A stretch of DNA of 64,000 bases from Marinomonas mediterranea MMB-1 (GTDB lineage: Bacteria > Pseudomonadota > Gammaproteobacteria > Pseudomonadales > Marinomonadaceae). Position 1 is the stretch's first letter. Every line of letters starts with the position of its first letter. The notes below the pieces were generated by a model. That model made no database searches, was not told the origin of the DNA, and saw nothing but the letters and a program-made list of their open reading frames with translations. The stretch spans positions 4,620,317-4,684,316 of the forward strand of contig NC_015276.1 in NCBI RefSeq assembly GCF_000192865.1, given 5' to 3'. Positions 36,207 to 43,920 of this stretch are shown here, one piece after another. The position numbers and the translations under genes are program-made.

Positions 36207-36294
36207 GCTTACTTTTTGACTGTATTTACTGTGTTACTGTCGCGGTCCCCACCACAAGACAGTAACCACATCGCCATTATTGACGGGGCTTTGC

Positions 36295-36792
36295 TTAAGA
36301 AAGTACGTGAGTGCGGGCTTTCTCCAATAGGTCCACATCGTTAATTTTGGCGATCATATTCTTCGCATCTAACATGCACTGTTCAGTGCCATTCACTTTT
36401 AGCGCGTAAAAATCAACGTACACTTTCAGTTTGCGTTCTACTTCTTTACCGGTTTCCCAGTTACCGTCGTCGATATCAATGCTGCCTTTAACAGTCGCTT
36501 CAATCGGGTAATCCTGACCGTCCTGGCTCAAATTGCCTTTGATCACAAACAATGGTGGTTTAGTCAGTTTGTTAGCCGCTTTAAAAACAGAATCGTGATA
36601 CTCATTGAGCGTAATTTCCGCTTCCATGGCTTTAAATACGCCATTCGACATGGCACGTTCAAAACCACCAGCCGTCACCGTTTCACGAGTGATTTCGACC
36701 TTAGGTAAAGTAACTTGCTTGGCCGTACCAAGCAGACCAACGCCGTCAATAAAGACCGTCATTGCTGATAAATATTGTGGTACTTGTGTCAT
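36295..36792 (-). CDS. Tail tube protein (P2 gpFII-like)
   Basis: A 165-residue major tail tube protein: MSAMTVFIDGVGLLGTAKQV-type start (residues 8-27), PKVEITRETVTAGGFERAMSNG and KVYVDFYALKVNGTEQCMLDA at the end match the contractile tail tube family. It lies directly after the sheath gene, whose last codons carry its ribosome site (ggagaagg). It polymerises inside the sheath. Confidence 0.93.
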   Translation of the reverse strand: MTQVPQYLSAMTVFIDGVGLLGTAKQVTLPKVEITRETVTAGGFERAMSNGVFKAMEAEITLNEYHDSVFKAANKLTKPPLFVIKGNLSQDGQDYPIEATVKGSIDIDDGNWETGKEVERKLKVYVDFYALKVNGTEQCMLDAKNMIAKINDVDLLEKARTHVLS

Positions 36793-36794
36793 GG

Positions 36795-37889
36795 TTAACC
36801 TTCTCCATTAATGTAGTTAATTAGTACGTCGTTCCAGTCGTCAGAGTAGACAAGCTCAACATTTAGCTCACGCACACTTGGCATATCACCCAACTTAACC
36901 GTTAGATAGAACTTGCCAGCCGTAGCCGTGGCTTTGGTATTCTTTTCGGAGTCAAAATAGGCATCAAAACCCACGATGACATCGTTACCTTTGAGTTCAT
37001 TCATAAACTCAACAACGGTTTGACGAACCCAAAGTAGCTCACTGGCTTCACGATCTCGCGCCCATTTAGAAGAAACGAGGATGGCTTGCAGCAAACGCTG
37101 AAAAGTACGAACTCGATCTAATGATTGCCAAATCGGATCAATATCTGTGGTTTCAAATCCATAAGTACGCCAACCAATGTCTTGCAAAATAGTGGCGACG
37201 CCAGCCTGACGCATACGACGCGCTTCGCACTCCGCACCATCGAGGTATTCAATGACTCGATCCGTTGCACTAACACCTTGAACAACCCGGTTTGAGTGTG
37301 ACTTCGCCCAACCAAATGATGAATTAGCATCACGAAACGCGGTAACGCCAGCATAGAGCGCCGAAGCGGAAACCTTCACACCGTCAGCGGTGTACATGCC
37401 ATGGGTCACTAAACAAGACTGAGAGCCATAATTCGCGGCGTAAGCCAATACATCCGCTTCGTTTGCACCAAAGTTATCGACAAACGCTGTGGCGGTGATC
37501 GCACTGGCCGTCGCTACCAATTTCACGCCTACGTCCTTAGTCGCAGACAAAACAGGCGCAATCAAAATGCCGCCAAATAAGCTGACACCGGTTAATCCCT
37601 CTGATTTTTTGAATAGATCAATGGATTCCAATATCGCATCGGATGAACACACATTGACAATAACCGGGCAGTTAACACCTTGTAGATTAATGCCTTTTAG
37701 CGCATTCACGACCGTGCCCGCTTCGCTATCGCTTTCTAAGTATTCAATAGCCTCCGATGCATTGTTAAATTTCAAAAATTCCGCCGTGCTGGCAACGCCA
37801 ATTACACCAATCGCGGTTGTTGAACTGACCGTAACAGGGCGCGCGGCGGCGGCACTGATACTGCCATTAATACCAAAGTTTAAGTTCAT
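36795..37889 (-). CDS. Contractile tail sheath protein (P2 gpFI-like)
   Basis: A 364-residue sheath protein. Features include INGSISAAAARPVTVSSTTAIGVIG near the N-terminus (in two parts), TAFRDANSSFGWAKSHSN, WRTYGFETTDIDPIWQSLDRVRTFQR (two blocks) and the C-terminal beta augmentation arm that ends DVLINYINGEG. Presence of a sheath makes this a contractile (R-type) tail. Strong ribosome site aaggagag. Two bases separate its stop from the tube start. Confidence 0.94.
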   Translation of the reverse strand: MNLNFGINGSISAAAARPVTVSSTTAIGVIGVASTAEFLKFNNASEAIEYLESDSEAGTVVNALKGINLQGVNCPVIVNVCSSDAILESIDLFKKSEGLTGVSLFGGILIAPVLSATKDVGVKLVATASAITATAFVDNFGANEADVLAYAANYGSQSCLVTHGMYTADGVKVSASALYAGVTAFRDANSSFGWAKSHSNRVVQGVSATDRVIEYLDGAECEARRMRQAGVATILQDIGWRTYGFETTDIDPIWQSLDRVRTFQRLLQAILVSSKWARDREASELLWVRQTVVEFMNELKGNDVIVGFDAYFDSEKNTKATATAGKFYLTVKLGDMPSVRELNVELVYSDDWNDVLINYINGEG

Positions 37890-37901
37890 AAAACTCTCCT
37901 T

Positions 37902-38363
37902 TTATGCTTGATTGCTTTTTAAGATTTCAGCAACTTGCGTTGCTCTGTTTTCAATATCGCTCACCACGTTTTCCACGCCTTTTATTTGAAAGGGAAGAGA
38001 TACCTCACCCGCTTCCACCTTGGCTAAGAAACCCGTCGCAAGTTCATTGAATGGTTCTGCCGCAGCACGCACTTCCGCTAAAGAAGAAGCCGAGCTTAAC
38101 GCGACATTAAGTTGTGAGAAGGCGTGCAGAAGCAGCTGCATTCCGTCTGTGGTGGTGCCGAGTAGTGAATTTGAATCACCTGCTTTATCAGCTATATAAC
38201 CTCGTATAACTTTTTTGAGTTCTCTGGCATTTTCCGGAATAAGATCAATATCCGTATGACTAATACTTTGGTTCAATGCACTTTGCGCTATCTGAACACC
38301 ATCACTAATTGAAGGAGCGCCATTAATAGTCGCGATAACCTTCCCTTGGTACATAATTTTCAT
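37902..38363 (-). CDS. Unknown protein in the tail fibre module
   Basis: Not recognised. A 153-residue, mainly helical protein with no membrane segment. It lies where P2 has the fibre chaperone gpG, between fibre and sheath genes, and its ATG overlaps the stop of the fibre gene (TAATG) with ribosome site aggaga. A chaperone or a fibre accessory role is a guess from position only. The C-terminus is a predicted helix (VVSDIENRATQVAEILKSNQ). Confidence 0.75.
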   Translation of the reverse strand: MKIMYQGKVIATINGAPSISDGVQIAQSALNQSISHTDIDLIPENARELKKVIRGYIADKAGDSNSLLGTTTDGMQLLLHAFSQLNVALSSASSLAEVRAAAEPFNELATGFLAKVEAGEVSLPFQIKGVENVVSDIENRATQVAEILKSNQA

Positions 38364-39163
38364 TATTTGGATCTCCTGTTAATTAAAGTCGCCTGATTCC
38401 CTTCTCCCTCAATAGGTAAGACATTTATCATTGCCAGATATAACTCACACTCTTCTGCGTGATCGATATTAATGTTCATATAACTCGAACAAATTTCAGA
38501 CTGCCCAACTACCTGATCAATAAAATGCCACTCTTTCGCTGAAGGTATGTTGATCTGACCACCGTCATCGGTATGCCCAAAATCGAAATTTAAAGGCCCC
38601 TTAGAGACATAAACATAAGCTCGAAAACGGCTTCGATTGCGCTTATAGGTTTCAATCATGCTAAACATGCATGAATTGGCATAGCGGTGCTCTTCTCCTG
38701 CAGGCTTATATATTCTCAATATATGCCCACCACTTATTCCTCCCCATCCTCCAGCTAGACCTCCGCGTCCTGCTCGTGCTCCTTTGTTATATCTTCCATA
38801 GTAAAATGGCGTTTCTTTCGTTGCTTCTTCAATGCTCGAAGCGGCAGAATCAGGCTTTTCCGGTAAATATGGACCTTCAAAACCTTTAGTAAATGGATGT
38901 ACAGCCTCAATTGTGACCGTTCCTCTAGCGCCCCACCCGTCTAAAGGACCATCTCCCAGATCTTGCAAAAAGGCGTTGTAGTTCAAGGGCATTGCCATCA
39001 AATTATCTCGCTGGGGCACAAAACCACTGTTTGCTTTCCAACTTTCAAATTTTGATTCTGCCGTTCTCACTCGACCATCCGCTTTATCCAAAAAGCTTTG
39101 TGTTTCATTGGTATGGTCTTGTACGGCTTGAGTTAGCCGCGCTATTTCGTTGTTCACACTCAT
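38363..39163 (-). CDS. Putative tail fibre / receptor-binding protein
   Basis: A 266-residue protein in the fibre position. Residues 1-45 look like a coiled-coil stem (ARLTQAVQDHTNETQSFLDK). A Gly-rich turn region follows at about 128-148 (GRYNKGARAGRGGLAGGWGG) and a beta-rich C-terminal domain with many aromatics completes it. No enzyme motif is visible. The layout fits an adhesin that selects the target cell. It overlaps the preceding gene by ATGA. Function is inferred from position and shape; no family match is claimed. Confidence 0.7.
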   Translation of the reverse strand: MSVNNEIARLTQAVQDHTNETQSFLDKADGRVRTAESKFESWKANSGFVPQRDNLMAMPLNYNAFLQDLGDGPLDGWGARGTVTIEAVHPFTKGFEGPYLPEKPDSAASSIEEATKETPFYYGRYNKGARAGRGGLAGGWGGISGGHILRIYKPAGEEHRYANSCMFSMIETYKRNRSRFRAYVYVSKGPLNFDFGHTDDGGQINIPSAKEWHFIDQVVGQSEICSSYMNINIDHAEECELYLAMINVLPIEGEGNQATLINRRSK

Positions 39164-39669
39164 AGTGCTTTTCCTTCTGTTGTTAATATTCGGTTATGCA
39201 GCTGTATTTGCCGCGTTGCGTTTTGAATCGTCGCGGTCGCATTGGCATAAACAGGGTTCATCCAAAGGTCGGTAAGTTCTGATCCTGTGATGTAATCGGT
39301 CGCTTTAAAGACGATCTCACCCGGTTCACCCGAAACGGCGGCTTTGATTGTCAGCATGCCGCCGATCCCTGTGGACAAGGCGATTTTCGGCGTTTTCGCG
39401 GAGACAATGGTCGAACCGCTGGCGTCGACAATTCGCACTTCGTACAAGTACATTTGAAAGTCTTCGTCACTGGGTAAATTGACAATAAAGGTCAATACTC
39501 CACTGGTGTCGTAGTAGCTGTTGTCTATCTGAGATTCGTGGAAAACGCTGGTTGAGCTGGCGTTGTGCGTGCTCGCTCCCACAAGTTGATAGCGATTAGC
39601 CTGACTTTTCAGTGTGCTTTTCAGCACACCAAGCCCATGCTCCGTCGCGATGGCGGTTATAGTGTCCAT
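39160..39669 (-). CDS. Short tail fibre N-terminal / collar-like protein (P2 gpH position)
   Basis: A 169-residue protein, the ATG at 39669 having a clean ribosome site (aaggag, 7 nt). The open frame begins 10 codons earlier inside gene I, but no ribosome site supports that start. The N-terminal region TAIATEHGLGVLKSTLKS and the beta-rich middle TLTFIVNLPS, read here as GVLTFIVNLPS, recall the tail-collar part of gpH-like fibres that docks on the baseplate. It overlaps gene I by 13 bp and the next gene by 4 bp. The fibre therefore seems to be split into a short baseplate anchor and a separate 266-residue adhesin. Confidence 0.72.
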   Translation of the reverse strand: MDTITAIATEHGLGVLKSTLKSQANRYQLVGASTHNASSTSVFHESQIDNSYYDTSGVLTFIVNLPSDEDFQMYLYEVRIVDASGSTIVSAKTPKIALSTGIGGMLTIKAAVSGEPGEIVFKATDYITGSELTDLWMNPVYANATATIQNATRQIQLHNRILTTEGKAL

Positions 39670-40229
39670 TGAATGGCTCCTTTGCATTTCACTGTGCAAT
39701 TTGCGTTAAGAGATAACGACGAAGACAAGCTCATACTGTTTGTCGAGGCCGCATCGGTTTTTATCACTGAGGCACGCGCCTCAGGCAGTGCGATAACAAA
39801 CTCGCCAAAGCGACTACGAAGGTTCTTCGCTTCGTTCGCCAGACGTTTTGCTGTCGCAAACTTTTCATCATCAAACACCTGATTAGGATCACCGCCCAAC
39901 GTCACTTCGGCATCAAACACATAGGGCGTTTTAAACTCCTGTATTTGTACCTTACTAAACACGCTGCTTAAGGCTTTTTTCACGGCGTGAGCGGTGCCTT
40001 TGTATCGATGAATCTCCCAAGCATTTGCAATCAACTCCCGACTCTCGCGCTCGTTTAGCCCGCGCACGTCCACTTTCCAGCTGGCGGCTAAAATCGGCAG
40101 CAACTCAGCGACACACGTAAGTGGGTTGGTATCAGCCAGAGATAAATCAAAGCTCAACCGCTGTGCGGCCAGTTGATCCAAACACTGCTCAAGCTCCGAA
40201 GAATTTGATGGCAATAAGCTCTGCGTCAT
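39657..40229 (-). CDS. Baseplate protein I (P2 gpI-like)
   Basis: A 190-residue baseplate wedge protein: LLPSNSSELEQCLDQLAAQ at the start, ELLPILAASWKVDVRGLNERE and IHRYKGTAHAVKKALSSVF match phage tail protein I. The ATG at 40229 overlaps the stop of gene J as ATGA and has gggagg upstream, so it is chosen over an earlier in-frame codon at 40241. Confidence 0.92.
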   Translation of the reverse strand: MTQSLLPSNSSELEQCLDQLAAQRLSFDLSLADTNPLTCVAELLPILAASWKVDVRGLNERESRELIANAWEIHRYKGTAHAVKKALSSVFSKVQIQEFKTPYVFDAEVTLGGDPNQVFDDEKFATAKRLANEAKNLRSRFGEFVIALPEARASVIKTDAASTNSMSLSSSLSLNANCTVKCKGAIQWTL

Positions 40230-41038
40230 GCGTCCTCCCAATCGATCTGAATATCAGTAATTACGATGCGCTCATCTGGCGCACATACGGTCTCGGAAGT
40301 CGGAGCCTTTAATGACACATTGGTCACTTCATCCACTGAAAACAGACGAACCAGCTGAAAAACCGACAGTGTTTTCCCAATAGCCTGGTTCTTGTTCGTG
40401 TTGGCTCTGATCTCGGCTTCAACTTGAGACCGATATTGCAGAGGGCATGAAATTGTCACTTGGATGCTAATGGGCTTTTCTTTCGCTTCTCGTACCGTTA
40501 CCTTGTCGGTAATCGGCCTAACCTTTTCACCCGATAACACGCTCTCTACTTGTGCTTTAATTCCATCTGCAAGTCCACTTTCCTCATGGGTTGCGATGAC
40601 AACGTTGACTTCGCCTATCGCAGGGCTAAAGACGTACACATCATCAATCAAGGAATGAACCGAGTACGCGTGATACTCATAGCTTTCCCGCGACCCAGCG
40701 GTCGGATGACTATCAAGGCTTCTCACGATACGAATTCGAAACGCGTCGTCGTCGTCTCCTGTCAATCGCTCAACGCCATAGTGAGTTGCGATATTGTCTA
40801 AGTTCGTATCGCTCGCATACGGTAGCAAAAGCCCTTTTAAACGCAGATTAAAATCACTTTTTAGATACAGTTCACGATAAGCGAACGCTTCTAGTATCAG
40901 ATGGTACGGATCAGACTCGACGGGCTTATAACCCGGTACAGCCTTATACACTTCATTCAGTAACTCATTAAAAATGCTTTCAAAATCTGCTACTTCAAAT
41001 ACCGTTGGAACGGCTAGGTTTTCAAATACGCGGCTCAT
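40226..41038 (-). CDS. Baseplate assembly protein J (P2 gpJ-like)
   Basis: A 270-residue protein of the gpJ/Mu gp47/T4 gp6 family, the wedge that forms the iris of the baseplate. FAYRELYLKSDFNLRLKGLLLPYASDTNLD (two blocks at 52-82) and RSLDSHPTAGSRESYEYHAYS are typical. It overlaps W and I by ATGA at both ends. Confidence 0.93.
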   Translation of the reverse strand: MSRVFENLAVPTVFEVADFESIFNELLNEVYKAVPGYKPVESDPYHLILEAFAYRELYLKSDFNLRLKGLLLPYASDTNLDNIATHYGVERLTGDDDDAFRIRIVRSLDSHPTAGSRESYEYHAYSVHSLIDDVYVFSPAIGEVNVVIATHEESGLADGIKAQVESVLSGEKVRPITDKVTVREAKEKPISIQVTISCPLQYRSQVEAEIRANTNKNQAIGKTLSVFQLVRLFSVDEVTNVSLKAPTSETVCAPDERIVITDIQIDWEDA

Positions 41039-41346
41039 GCTGGGTCTAACTCCAGATAAAAAGTGTGTTTTCCATTTTTCGCGTCAGCATTGAATTGCAG
41101 GCGCTTAAAACGAACCCTCGGTTCCCATTTACTAACGGCCTCATAGATGTAGCGCGTTGCCAACAAACGCCATTCGCTGTCCATGTCTCTATCGCGCAGC
41201 TTGTACAGCTCTGATCCGAAAGTTGGACGCATAACTCGCTCACCCAATCGGGTGGTTAAAATGCGCTGAATACTCTCGTCAATGCTGACGGCATAGCCGT
41301 CTTCCGGTGCGTGTCCGTTGAGTAAAATACTAATAAGCTCACTCAT
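41035..41346 (-). CDS. Baseplate protein W (P2 gpW / T4 gp25-like)
   Basis: A 103-residue gp25-family wedge protein: DESIQRILTTRLGERVMRPTFGSELYKLRD (two blocks at 23-52) carries the core motif with the conserved RPxFGS. It overlaps V and J by 4 bp each. It connects the baseplate to the first sheath ring. Confidence 0.94.
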   Translation of the reverse strand: MSELISILLNGHAPEDGYAVSIDESIQRILTTRLGERVMRPTFGSELYKLRDRDMDSEWRLLATRYIYEAVSKWEPRVRFKRLQFNADAKNGKHTFYLELDPA

Positions 41347-41882
41347 TGCGCCGCTCCCGTACTCGCACCACCTCCAAAGTGGTTACCTGCATTCTGAGGG
41401 TGCGTATGGTTCACTAGGCTGATACCGTTCACGACCACGTCGCCGCTTCCACCATTCAGCTGTACTTCATTTGCCTCTACGGTGACGGTCGATGCTGTCA
41501 CCGTCGCGCTTTCTGTGGCGATGCTGACGCTTTGATTGGTTTCAATCTTAAGCACGTCCATTGCTTTCAAGGTCAGCGTATGAGTTTGGCTGTCGTAGCG
41601 AATTTCTGTACCGTCTTCGTATACCGTCACGTCTTCTGTTGTTGTCGCTTCAGGCTCACGACACGTCTTATTAAAAATGGACCCTAGAACATAGCGTCCC
41701 ATCAGAATCACGACTTGCTGACCGATACGAGGCGGTGTGTAGTGGCGCTTAAATGCATTTGCTTGTTGCAATATTGGCAACCAATCCGTCTCTCTACCTA
41801 AGATATGTACCTTGACCAAAGCTTGGTCTTCTTGGGCTTCTATCACAGTGCCGCACTCTATCAATGCTTGTTCGTATTTCAT
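41343..41882 (-). CDS. Baseplate spike protein V (P2 gpV-like)
   Basis: A 179-residue central spike. An OB-fold N-terminus (IEAQEDQALVKVHILGRETDWLP) is followed by a beta-helix with repeats (SVSIATESATVTASTVTVEA) and a tip with HTHPQNAGNH, the HxH motif that holds an iron ion in P2 gpV and pierces the outer membrane. The ATG at 41882 has gggag eight bases upstream; a GTG three codons earlier is less likely. First gene of the tail operon. Confidence 0.92.
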   Translation of the reverse strand: MKYEQALIECGTVIEAQEDQALVKVHILGRETDWLPILQQANAFKRHYTPPRIGQQVVILMGRYVLGSIFNKTCREPEATTTEDVTVYEDGTEIRYDSQTHTLTLKAMDVLKIETNQSVSIATESATVTASTVTVEANEVQLNGGSGDVVVNGISLVNHTHPQNAGNHFGGGASTGAAQ

Positions 41883-42068
41883 TGTTTGCACTCCCGTTAC
41901 TCATCAAGTTGGACACAGTTTAGAGCGCTTTCCGGTAGGGTTCAGTCCATATAGCGGTATCTGGAGTGAGCGAAAAAAAAATTTTGAAATAATAAAAAAA
42001 CAACGAAAAACAGCGTCTGGAGCACTCGAGCCAGTCAATTCGTTGCAATAAATAAAGAGAGGTAATAA
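41883..42068. promoter_or_regulatory. Divergent promoter region between tail and lysis genes
   Basis: 186 bp of AT-rich sequence, with A9 at about 41981-41989, between the start of the tail operon (minus) and the holin gene (plus). It must hold the promoters of both. A TGT-N12-ACA box as bound by P2 Ogr was looked for by eye and not found. Confidence 0.5.
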
Positions 42069-42530
42069 ATGATGTGGAACTGGATCGGCCAAATGGCCAG
42101 CCACTTAGTAGGAGATCCCTTAAAACAGTGGCAAACACGAAAAACAATGAAACTAGAACAGGCGTTTGAACTCACTAAACTGGAGCACGAGACCAAGATT
42201 GCAAAAGCCAATGTCGCATTAGAAATGGCGCGACAAGGTCAACAACAAAACTATGACTTAGATAAAATTGCCATGCAGAACATGCAAACCTCGTGGAAAG
42301 ACGAGCTGGTGTTAATACTGTTTTTAACGCCTATCGTGCTGGCGTTTATTCCAGGAATGGACGCTTATGTTCATAAGGGCTTTGACGCCATTGAAAAGAT
42401 GCCAGCTTGGTATACCAGTATTGTCATCGGCATGGTCGTTGTTATCTATGGCATGCGCGGGATGCTGAAAAGCTACTTTCAAAAAACAAATATGCGCCCT
42501 CGCCTGTTTGATGGCAGGAAAGAAGACTAA
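42069..42530 (+). CDS. Holin-like membrane protein
   Basis: A 153-residue protein with a charged, coiled-coil-like N-terminal half (25-60) and two membrane segments at about 79-97 and 112-130 joined by a short loop. This matches phage proteins labelled as 3TM-type holins. It would permeabilise the inner membrane to release the endolysin and free the particles. A gagagg ribosome site precedes the ATGATG start. It is divergent from the tail operon and opens a short lysis cassette. Confidence 0.75.
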   Translation: MMWNWIGQMASHLVGDPLKQWQTRKTMKLEQAFELTKLEHETKIAKANVALEMARQGQQQNYDLDKIAMQNMQTSWKDELVLILFLTPIVLAFIPGMDAYVHKGFDAIEKMPAWYTSIVIGMVVVIYGMRGMLKSYFQKTNMRPRLFDGRKED

Positions 42531-42532
42531 AT

Positions 42533-42775
42533 ATGGATATTAATAAAGTCATCACCGCCTTGTTTACCACCGCTACCGTTGGCTTAGTCACGGCTATCTA
42601 TGGTTTAAACACGAGTGTTGCAGAACTGAGTAAACAGATAGCGGTCATGGAAGAGCGCTATCAAAACACCACAAAAGAACGACTGAAACGAGAAGAAACG
42701 CTTAATAAACTGGGTCTAAAAGTTCGCGAGCAAGATGAGCGTATTAATCGTTTGGAATGGCAATATGGTAAGTAA
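42533..42775 (+). CDS. Small spanin-like membrane / coiled-coil protein
   Basis: An 80-residue protein with one N-terminal membrane segment (about 5-24) and a long charged coiled coil (about 28-78). This is the shape of the inner-membrane spanin Rz, which spans the periplasm. It follows the holin gene by 2 bp. No Rz1-type lipoprotein with a lipobox is seen in the overlapping frames, so the assignment is tentative. Confidence 0.55.
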   Translation: MDINKVITALFTTATVGLVTAIYGLNTSVAELSKQIAVMEERYQNTTKERLKREETLNKLGLKVREQDERINRLEWQYGK

Positions 42776-42899
42776 TACTTCAATTAGAGAAACGTTAGTG
42801 ACCAGAAAGTTAGTCAAAAGAGAGCTGACTGACAAAGAGATAACTAAAAAAGAATTAGTTAAAAAAGAATTTACCAAAAAAGGAACGGCGTCACACTAA
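42765..42899 (+). CDS. Possible 44-residue Lys/Glu repeat peptide
   Basis: An open frame that begins inside the last codons of the spanin-like gene in another frame (ATG at 42765, stop TAA at 42897-42899). The product is highly basic and periodic: blocks LVTRKLVKREL, TDKEITKKEL and VKKEFTKKG recur at about five residues. The ribosome site is weak. Periodic sequence may be a DNA-level repeat and not a gene, so it is listed as possible only. Confidence 0.3.
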   Translation: MVSNTSIRETLVTRKLVKRELTDKEITKKELVKKEFTKKGTASH

Positions 42900-42933
42900 A
42901 AAGAGAGGGGGGGGGGTATTCGGTGTGACGTTA
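42889..42933. repeat. Hairpin with a G10 homopolymer in the loop
   Basis: An 8-bp inverted repeat (cgtcacac and gtgtgacg) encloses a G-run of ten bases at 42907-42916. It lies between the lysis cassette and the convergent Ogr-like gene. Long G-runs are prone to slippage. As a terminator it lacks a T run. Confidence 0.8.
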
Positions 42934-43032
42934 AGACTTTCACTTCTACGTAAGGTACTGGCACTTTATCTTGACCAATACCTTTGTCTAATACGCTAAA
43001 TAGCGCTTAAAATTGAACGGTAAGTTCACTTT

Positions 43033-43236
43033 TTAACGAACGCGTCGTTGAGAGATACGATCAGCTTCTTGCTGAGAATACTCACTGTTTTTTGACCACT
43101 TAGGGTCGAATCGATGAGACTCTAACGTGCTGAATGTATAACCGCAATCACCACACATTCGATAACGTTCCACGACATAGGATTTATTCGTTCCTACCAC
43201 ACGTGTCTTTTCACTTTCACAGTTTGGACACCACAT
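43033..43236 (-). CDS. Ogr/Delta-like zinc-ribbon protein, probable late activator
   Basis: A 67-residue protein with C3-x2-C6 and C28-x2-C31, and the signature RYRMCGDCGYTFSTLE, like P2 Ogr (RYHQCxxxxCSATFITYE) and the zinc ribbon of NrdR. Ogr-type proteins bind upstream of P2 late promoters and contact RNA polymerase. Its place in a P2-type tail island points to activation of the tail operon. NrdR itself is excluded because the ATP-cone domain is missing. Confidence 0.75.
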   Translation of the reverse strand: MWCPNCESEKTRVVGTNKSYVVERYRMCGDCGYTFSTLESHRFDPKWSKNSEYSQQEADRISQRRVR

Positions 43237-43297
43237 ACATTACTCCTTTTCTTTTCCATAACAGACGGTTCAATAGCCGTTCGCTAGATCCTTAATT

Positions 43298-43726
43298 TCA
43301 ACCAAATTGACCCGTTTTCATAATTTTAGATAGACGTTCCGCACGCTGGCCTACTTGTTGCGCCCATCGGCTGTCCATCATTTCTAGTGCTGCCAACTCA
43401 TAGTTTTGCCGGTCTAGCGCGGCAATCATTTTCTTAAACAGCGCAAAGCGCGGATAACCCAGGTTAAAACACATATCCACCATGACGACCTTTCGCGCCA
43501 CATTTAACGACTTAAAAAACGTCAAATGCCCGAGCTGTTTTAACGTGCTTTCTATATCAGCCGACAAGAGAATGGCCGCTTCTTTGGCACTAATTCCGTT
43601 GTCTTCAATATTTCGACCGTAACCAATAGTCAGCTTTCCAGCGGGACAAAGATAAGGCTTTAAAGCCAACCCTTCGTTTTCCGCTACTAATTCGGTCGCA
43701 CGCTGAATCACATCTTGTTCTTCCAT
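43298..43726 (-). CDS. Endolysin, GH24 (phage lysozyme family)
   Basis: A 142-residue muramidase. The catalytic pattern is NEGLALKPYLCPAGKLTIGYG: Glu, then Cys in place of the T4 Asp20, then Thr, as in many P22/P21-type lysozymes. No signal peptide is evident, so it needs the holin for export. The open frame extends upstream to 43774, but the ATG at 43726 has a ribosome site (gaggaataagggt) and starts just before the fold. It is separated from the holin gene and on the other strand. Confidence 0.9.
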   Translation of the reverse strand: MEEQDVIQRATELVAENEGLALKPYLCPAGKLTIGYGRNIEDNGISAKEAAILLSADIESTLKQLGHLTFFKSLNVARKVVMVDMCFNLGYPRFALFKKMIAALDRQNYELAALEMMDSRWAQQVGQRAERLSKIMKTGQFG

Positions 43727-43837
43727 ACCCTTATTCCTCACACCTAATGTTGGTCGAAATAGGAATATAACCATTTAAAATAGACCGAAACACGCGCCTA
43801 TTTGAGGATTTTATCCCTACTCTCTCGTATTTATCAG

Positions 43838-43883
43838 ACATTAACCTTATAATGTGCTGTAAAACGATCCTTATATTAAGGAT
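43838..43883. promoter_or_regulatory. Promoter and two dyads upstream of the repressor gene
   Basis: Dyad 1 (acatta-6 bp-taatgt, 43838-43855) contains a perfect -10 hexamer TATAAT at 43848-43853. Dyad 2 (atccttatattaaggat, 43867-43883) is a perfect 7-bp inverted repeat around tat. Both contain CCTTATA. They are good candidates for operators of the adjacent CI-type repressor, controlling itself and the divergent lysozyme gene. No clear -35 is seen. Confidence 0.6.
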
Positions 43884-43920
43884 AATATCATTTCATATCA
43901 ACGAATATTTCCTAAAAATT

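Noticed and set aside
43033..43236. NrdR, the regulator of ribonucleotide reductase
   Set aside because: The protein is 67 residues and lacks the ATP-cone domain. Only the zinc ribbon is shared, and the phage context favours Ogr/Delta.
43298..43774. Longer lysozyme form starting at 43774 with a hydrophobic leader as a signal-arrest-release endolysin
   Set aside because: The ATG at 43726 has a good ribosome site, and the upstream part has only a short hydrophobic stretch followed by RPTLGVRNKG. A SAR domain is not supported.
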